Shown here one piece after another: positions 58,054 through 64,000 of a stretch of 64,000 nucleotides of DNA (positions are counted from its first letter, which is position 1; every line of letters starts with the position of its first letter). The stretch covers positions 3,332,501 through 3,396,500 of the forward strand of contig CANTUQ010000008.1 in NCBI GenBank assembly GCA_947683425.1, read 5' to 3'. The notes under the pieces were generated by a model that saw nothing but the letters and a program-made list of their open reading frames with translations, did no database searches and was not told the origin of the DNA. The position numbers and the translations under genes are program-made. Origin of the DNA: Excoecaria cochinchinensis. Lineage: Eukaryota > Streptophyta > Magnoliopsida > Malpighiales > Euphorbiaceae.

Positions 58054-59094
58054 TGAAAGAAGAAGCAGGCGATTATAACGCGTCCGGCGTCCGGACTTTG
58101 AAGCTTCCATTAAGAAATGTCATTTGTCTATTCTATTAATCTAGTCTGTTTCTAATAAGGGATAGATAACTCTTATGTGTATTCACAACACAAGGCAGTT
58201 CTCCCTGTATAATAATTGACAGCCGTTGGATCCTCCCATAACACTATCAGATTCACCGAATTGGACAAGGTTGAAAAAAATAAATAATAAAGAAAAGATA
58301 GAGATAGAAAATTGGAAATTGCAAAAAGGGCTCAACATGTAATTTTAGTTCACCCTGGCAATGGCAAGTGGATAGTTTCAGGGTTAATTTGAATATGTTA
58401 TAAATGAGTCATTATATATTTTTTGATTTATAAATAAATTATGTTACTTTCTCCTTTTCATAATATCTATTATTTTTAAATAAAATATAAATTTTATTTA
58501 TCTATTATTTTTAAATTTTCAATAAAATTTAATTTTTTTTCTAATTTAATTTTTTTTTAATAAAAGTTGACCAAATAAATTTAAATTTTTATATTTAATT
58601 ATTCAATTTTATTTTAAATTTAAATTTAATTAATACTCTTTAATCTTAAAAAAAATAATAAAAGTGACATATATTACAGAACGAAAAGAATATAATTTAA
58701 TTATGTTCTAGCTATGCGGGAGGATTATAAATGAGAGCTAATCAATTCTCCCTCTTAGTTATCTTTTTTTTTTAAAAAAAAAAATCATTACTTTTAAATT
58801 GTTATTTTATGAAATCAAGAGAACATTTATTACAATTATTTCAATTTTACTCTCTTATTTATGCCAATAATATATTAATGTCTTCATTAATTTTTTTTAA
58901 TAAATTTATCTATTGTCATTAAATATAAAAGGAAATATTATAGTATTTTAAAAGTATTTTCTTGTTAAATTGAGAAAAGCTAATAATTATCTTAATATGT
59001 GTAAAAAAATATATTGGCAACTGACCTGAAATGAAAAAAGTAAACTTTTTCATTTTAAGTAAATTGTGGCTTCTTTTAAAAAAAAGTTATCTTA
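58051..59094. other. AT-rich intergenic DNA
   Basis: Contains a short GC-containing phrase near 58075-58095 (GCGTCCGGCGTCCGG, a 7-bp direct repeat). No gene or transposon border is visible. Confidence 0.4.
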
Positions 59095-59102
59095 CTTAAA
59101 AT

Positions 59103-59300
59103 TAGGGGTATGCAGAACCGAACCGGAACCGAAACCCGAACCGAACCGAGTTTGGTCTATTTGGTTCAGTTTCTTCGGTTCTCGATTTTTTCGATTCCGA
59201 ACCGAAATTTTTCTTCGGTTTTATCGGTTCGGTTCTAAAAATTAAAAAACCGAAGGAACCGAACCGAACCGACCGCAATTTCTAAAATACACCGTTTTGA

Positions 59301-59359
<59 letters not shown>

Positions 59360-61062
59360 ACTTAAATTCCTTTCCTTTCTTCCTTTTGAATCCCTAGCTT
59401 CCTTTCTTCCTTTCATTACCTAAATCAGAATTCCTAATTTCCTTTCTTCCTTTCACAGCAGCCACCACGACGAGACCACCATCTCCACAGCCATCCTCAT
59501 CTCCACCACGACGAGACCACCACCTCCACAGCCATCCTCATCTCCAGAACAAAACTCAAAGGAGACAAACAAGAACAAGATCTAGCAGATCTAGTGTAAG
59601 CTAAGGACAAGTCATACTCCACCTATTTCTTCTCTTCTTCGCTTCAACAAATCGTCGATTCGTCTTGCAACCATGGTAAGTATCATTTCTATTCTTCTGT
59701 TCTGTTTGCTCTTTTCTTTATTTTTTTACTTGTTTTCTTTTTTTTTTCCTTCAACTTTTCTGTTTGATGCTCTTATATTTTTCGATTTGTCTTGCAAACA
59801 TGGGTGTCTAGATCTTGTTTTTGAGGGGGCTGCGTGGGTTGATTAAGGAAGCCACAGCCACTTTATGATTTTTGCACATATATTTGCTCTGCTTCTGCTA
59901 TTTATTTCCTATGCCCAGTCTGCCAAATTACCAATATATTTGCCTAGTTTGCCAAATTTCTGTTCAATATATTTGCTATGAACAGTTTGCCAAATTAACT
60001 ATTCATATACAAATTAAATGTTATAAATCTTAAACAACCCAACCTGCAGAAATTGAAATTCAAACCAGTTATTATTAAGCTAACATAATATTTGATTATT
60101 CTATGAAAATAATGATGTAATGAAATTATATAGATGAAGTGTAATGAAATTATATAGATGAAGTGTTTGATAAGAAAACAAAATGAAGATGGCCATAGAT
60201 ATGTAATTGATTAACAAAATGAAGATGGCGTTAAATGTAGGACACAGTGAACTGCAATTATCTTAGGGGCTGAAATTCAATTACTATTACTAATAATTAT
60301 GTTAATTCATTTGGCCACTGTGAACTGCAATCAAGCCCTCTTACCCTTAATTTCCTTTGGCCAAAATTTCAAAATTTAAAAAGAAAAAAACACGCATGTT
60401 ATTATAACACGTGAATATATATTTGTTGGGTGTATTATATGAATGAATAAATAAACAGAATCTAGGTTCTAGACCCAATCTGAATAAATATATATGGAGT
60501 GGAATTAGGTTAAAAAAAGCGATTTACTAGTTAGTATGGATACTGTTTTGACTGTTTAGTTGAATTTATTTAATCATTATTTTTTTTGTATGGAATGCAG
60601 GTTTAAGAGGGCTTGATTCGAGTTTGTTGTTGTGTGATGCATATAAAATTATGCTATATTTACTTACATGTATTTTTTTAATTAAAGGATATTGAATGTA
60701 TTATTAATTAGAATTTATTTTATATTTTTTTTATGTATGTTTTTTTATTATATATTAAAAACGTAATATGAAAAATTTATGTATGTTTTTTCCTTTTAAT
60801 TATTTTAAATGGTTTTATTTTGTTAAATATAAGTTAATTTAATTTATGTATCCATATAAGTAAAAAATGATTAAAAAAAAAGCTTATATTTGTGTGAGAA
60901 CCGATTGGACCGAACCGAACCGACCGAAATAATTTCGGTTTGTTCGGTTTCGGTCCAAATAAGTTCGGTCCGCGGTTCGGTTCTAAAAAATATTAAAATT
61001 CGATTTTCGGTTTGTTCGATTCGGTCCAAAATCGAACCGAACCGACCATTTGCACACCCCTA
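59103..61062. mobile_element. hAT-type non-autonomous element, GAACCGAACC-rich ends
   Basis: Ends TAGGGGTATGCAGAACCGAA and, inverted, TAGGGGTGTGCAAATGGTCG; exact 8-bp flanks CTTAAAAT (59095-59102 and 61063-61070). Arrays of CCGAACCGAACC/GGTTCGGTTC occur at 59115-59290 and 60899-61050. Inside are an AT run (59309-59354), a leader-like stretch with a duplicated phrase, and an ATGGTAAGT (59672) that looks like a start codon directly followed by a splice donor. No transposase remains. Length 1960 bp. Confidence 0.94.
59461..59545. repeat. Two-copy tandem duplication of about 44 bp in the hAT leader-like region
   Basis: CCACCACGACGAGACCACCA followed by CTCCACAGCCATCCTCATCT occurs twice in a row, with one C/T difference. 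Confidence 0.9.
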
Positions 61063-61070
61063 CTTAAAAT

Positions 61071-61675
61071 ATCAATTTATAAAATTAAGACGTAATCTAT
61101 TACTTTTATTTTAATTCTATACCTTTATTGATATTCATTATTTTTTTCGCTTTCTTTTATTATATTTATTTTTCATTAAATATAAGAGAAAAATATTATA
61201 ATTTTTTAAAATATTTTTTATGAAATAAAAAATTAATAATTATTTTAATATGCGTGAAAAAGGAAAAAAATATTTAATATATTTTTAAGAAAGGACAAAC
61301 TTTGGTTAATTGAAAAGACGGTTAGACTCCTAACTTAAAGACTATCATTAAAAAAAAAAAAAAAAAAAATGGAAAGGGTAATATTGTGAAGGCGAACAGT
61401 AAGTCCCGTGATGGATTTAATTACGGTGTTGCTACCCGCACCAAATTTTGACCAGCTAGATGACTTAAATAACGGAAAATGGGTATGCAGTTCAATTAAG
61501 ACTCCGGGAAATTTCAATCCCCTTCCCCTTCCAAAATCCCCCATTCTTTTCTTCTGCTGTAAGATTTTTTTTTTTTCTTAATATTTCACGTATTTCAAAA
61601 TCACTTAATCTCTCTTTCTTCTACCCAATCCATTCAAATTCAACCACAAACACACAGAGAAAGAGTCGCAATCGA
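61071..61675 (+). promoter_or_regulatory. Upstream region and 5' leader of the IST1-like gene
   Basis: AT-rich, with an A-run at 61350-61369 and a T-run near 61568. The part from about 61590 is C/A/T-rich (CTTCTACCCAATCC, ACACACAGAGAAAG) and resembles a plant 5' untranslated leader directly before the start codon. No defined binding site is claimed. Confidence 0.45.
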
Positions 61676-64000
61676 ATGGCTATGCTGCATAGGAGCTTCA
61701 AGCCAGCAAAATGGTGAAGCATATTTTTTTTTTATTATTTTAATTATTATCTCGCTTTTAATTGTTTTAGATAATTTTATAGTCCTTTTGGTTTCTGAAA
61801 AATCACTGGAAAAATATTAGGAATTTGGAATTAGTTCGCTGGTCTCTATGTGATTGAATTTTGATTATGATTAATTCTGCACAACAAGGGTTAGTTTTAT
61901 TCTATATTGGATTATATGCTAAAAACTGCTTAATCACTGTAATACTCAATGGATTCGTCAATAGTCTTCCTTTTTAGTTTTGAATTGTTCGTTTCCATGC
62001 AGCAAAACGGCTTTGAAGCTTTCTGTCTCGCGGATAAAATTACTGAAGAATAAGAGAGAAGCGCAGGTGAAGCAGCTGAAGAGAGAATTGGCTCAATTGC
62101 TCGAGTCTGGGCAGGACCAGACTGCTAGTATTCGGGTAAGCAGAAAGGTTTTTTCTTTTCTCAAGATTTCAGTATTGGGAATTGTTCATGACTCCGATTT
62201 CACTTTTTCATCAACTATTAAGAAGTATTTGTAATGCATTTTGCCATACATTTTTCAAAATATTTTTCCTCAATCACAAGCGGCTTTTTGTTAAGGAGTT
62301 TTTGTTGACCTTGGGAGTATTTTACTCTTCTATGTGCTATATTGGTTGTATTGTTCTATTGTTCTATTCTATATGCTATATGGCTGTATTATTTGGTAGC
62401 AGGCTGGATTTATTTTGGCTACTTTCAAGACTTTGTAATTTCCATTTTTAAAAGAAAAAAAAAGTGAAGAAAATTGGGAAGAGCTATAATGGAATTGGAT
62501 TGATGGCTTGCTGAGAGATTTCAAAATATATATCTTATTTGGATGTTTGTAATCCTGCTTTTTCATGGAGAAGGACCTAGCTACATGATTTAGTTTTGAG
62601 TTAGGTTTTAGTGAAAATATTCCAACAATTACTATATTTTGTATAGAGTTAGCTAGGAGATTTTTTAAAAGATCTTGTCCCATAATTAGTTGAATTTTAT
62701 TGCGTTCTGTTTGTCTGGCCTTGCTAGGGATACATAAGAGATTTCTTGTAAGCTTACTATGTGTTTCTATTTTGCTTCAAAGGTTGAGCATGTGGTTAGA
62801 GAAGAGAAGACATTGGCAGCTTATGATCTCATTGAGATATATTGCGAACTTATTGCAGCACGTTTGCCGATGATCGAGTCTCAAAAGTATGTAACGTATA
62901 TTTCATTTTGAACAATATTACCATTTATCTATTTCCATTCCATGGTCTCTGATATTTTGGAAAGGACATTCATTGAATGTATATATACACATATACTGTG
63001 AGCAAAGCAAGAGAGTAGTTTATTGTTGCATAGGATATATGTTTTGCATCCTTATCATGATTCTATAAATGAGTATGAAAGTTCTTGGCTGTCTTAGGCG
63101 TCATAGAAAGCTGTCTGAAGAATTGAAGTTAACCTTCATGGCATTTGTTGGAGTGTTTAGAGAGAGAGTTGATGTAATCAGCATTTTGTAGCTTATGTAA
63201 ATGTTTTAAAGGCATGTTGTTAGTTTAAGAAAAATTGAGGCACATACTAATCTCTTCTGGATAACTTCAGAAATTGTCCCATTGACTTGAAGGAAGCAGT
63301 GTCAAGTGTAATTTTTGCGTCTCCAAGATGTGATGATATACCAGAACTGATGGATGTTCGTAAACATTTTACAGCAAAATATGGAAAAGAATTTGTTACA
63401 GCAGCTGCTGAACTACGTCCGGATTGTGGTGTTAGTCGCCTGGTAAGTTTTTGTGGTTTAAGCTAATAAGTTGTTACCTGTAATTCATTGTGGTTGATGA
63501 TCATTTTTGTTATCATCTCTTAGTTGGTAGAAAAACTATCAGCCAAGGCACCTGATGCTCTTACCAAAATAAAAGTTCTGGGTGCAATTGCTGAAGAACA
63601 TGATGTTAAATGGGATCCTAAGTCATTTGGAGAGAAAGAAATGAAGCCTCCTGCGGACTTGTTGGTTAGTTCAAATTCAAAAAATATATTCATTTTTTTG
63701 CTGCTTGATACTATCACTTACTTATAGTAGCAACATAAATTTTGAAAGGATCTCTATTTGTTTATTGTTTGCATTTATATGTAATTTATTTGTGCAGAAT
63801 GGGCCAAATACATTTGAGAAGGCTAGTATAATGCATGTGGAGCCTCCTGCTCTACAAGAGCCCCCAGGTGGCACAGATAGGCCACATCCAAATTTTGGCG
63901 CTTCTTCCAAACATAATGAAAAGCATGATGCACCTGTAAACTCGTATGGCTCCAAGTCACGGTCATCACATTACCATAGTAATTCTTTTACTTCCATTGA
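61676..64000 (+). CDS. IST1-like protein (ESCRT-III regulator), 3' end beyond window
   Basis: Seen: exons 61676-61713, 62003-62135, 62783-62886, 63271-63442, 63524-63664 and 63798 to the edge, all with GT-AG borders and matching phases. The protein starts MAMLHRSFKP, continues RIKLLKNKREAQVKQLKREL, then VREEKTLAAYDLIEIYCELI, IESQKNCPIDLKEAVSSVIF and KYGKEFVTAAAELRPDCGVS, and ends the folded part at WDPKSF. Family knowledge: this is the Ist1 domain (PF03398), an ESCRT-III-like helical bundle that binds and tunes the VPS4 ATPase during multivesicular body sorting; plants have several ISTL proteins. The downstream part is Pro/Ser/His-rich and probably disordered. The C-terminus is cut by the window edge. 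The start is fixed by the conserved first exon. Confidence 0.95.

Noticed and set aside
1..64000. tRNA, rRNA or known small-RNA genes
   Set aside because: No cloverleaf-type or rRNA-like sequence was recognised by eye; the tRNA-like matches near 31922 and 39910 are retroelement primer sites.

Overview
The window is nuclear DNA of a flowering plant, most likely a eudicot. It is AT-rich, its genes carry short exons with GT-AG introns, and the proteins are recognisably plant-type. Most of the sequence is transposable elements, many with exact target-site duplications (TSDs); host genes occupy a minority. I cannot name the species.

Host genes: (1) 1-2663, minus strand, the N-terminal part of a short-chain dehydrogenase of the neomenthol dehydrogenase/salutaridine reductase type, running off the left edge. 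(2) 41356-42940, plus strand, a complete two-exon gene for mitochondrial ATP synthase subunit g, with a probable 5' leader far upstream near 38.45-38.77 kb. (3) 52237-53507, plus strand, a complete four-exon secretory phospholipase A2 of the beta type ending in KDEL. (4) 61676 to the right edge, plus strand, an IST1-like ESCRT-III regulator. Broken host genes: a caffeoyl-CoA O-methyltransferase-like pseudogene (22169-24129, minus) with a Mutator-type MITE inside an exon; an intron-containing ribosomal protein S15a fragment (18749-19071); and a PPR fragment (about 38903-39075).

Mobile elements, left to right: a CACTA-like terminus (3796); a complete-ended CACTA element (6266-12279, TSD CTC) carrying two genes, the larger lacking its catalytic core; a decayed Transposase_28-type ORF (13412-14628) split by a 4-kb LTR-like insertion (14629-18647) that itself contains a CACTA end; an unclassified LTR-like, GC-patchy region (about 19.5-22.1 kb); a Mutator MITE (22642-23076); a complete-ended copia retrotransposon on the minus strand (24463-32473, 543-bp LTRs, TSD GTTAA); a long-TIR element (32636-34602) with a nested hAT MITE (33354-34103); further hAT elements (34944-36092, 36564-37234, 37541-38342); a TRIM (39653-40035); an L1-type LINE (44091-50196, 18-bp TSD) with a hAT MITE inserted in ORF1; hAT elements at 50276-52007 and 59103-61062; and a Mutator-type MITE (56931-57440).

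The scientific interest lies in this nested insertion record. Several insertion sites can be read to the base, old ORFs rejoin in frame once the insertion is mentally removed, and nonsense codons in the LINE fit C-to-T decay. No CRISPR array, operon or clearly new biochemical system is visible. The least explained items are an intact 165-codon ORF in the copia leader, the ACGTG-rich repeats beside it, a GC-rich degenerate repeat island at 19.86-20.09 kb, and a long array of GTCGCTAAA-like words at 54.9-55.7 kb.
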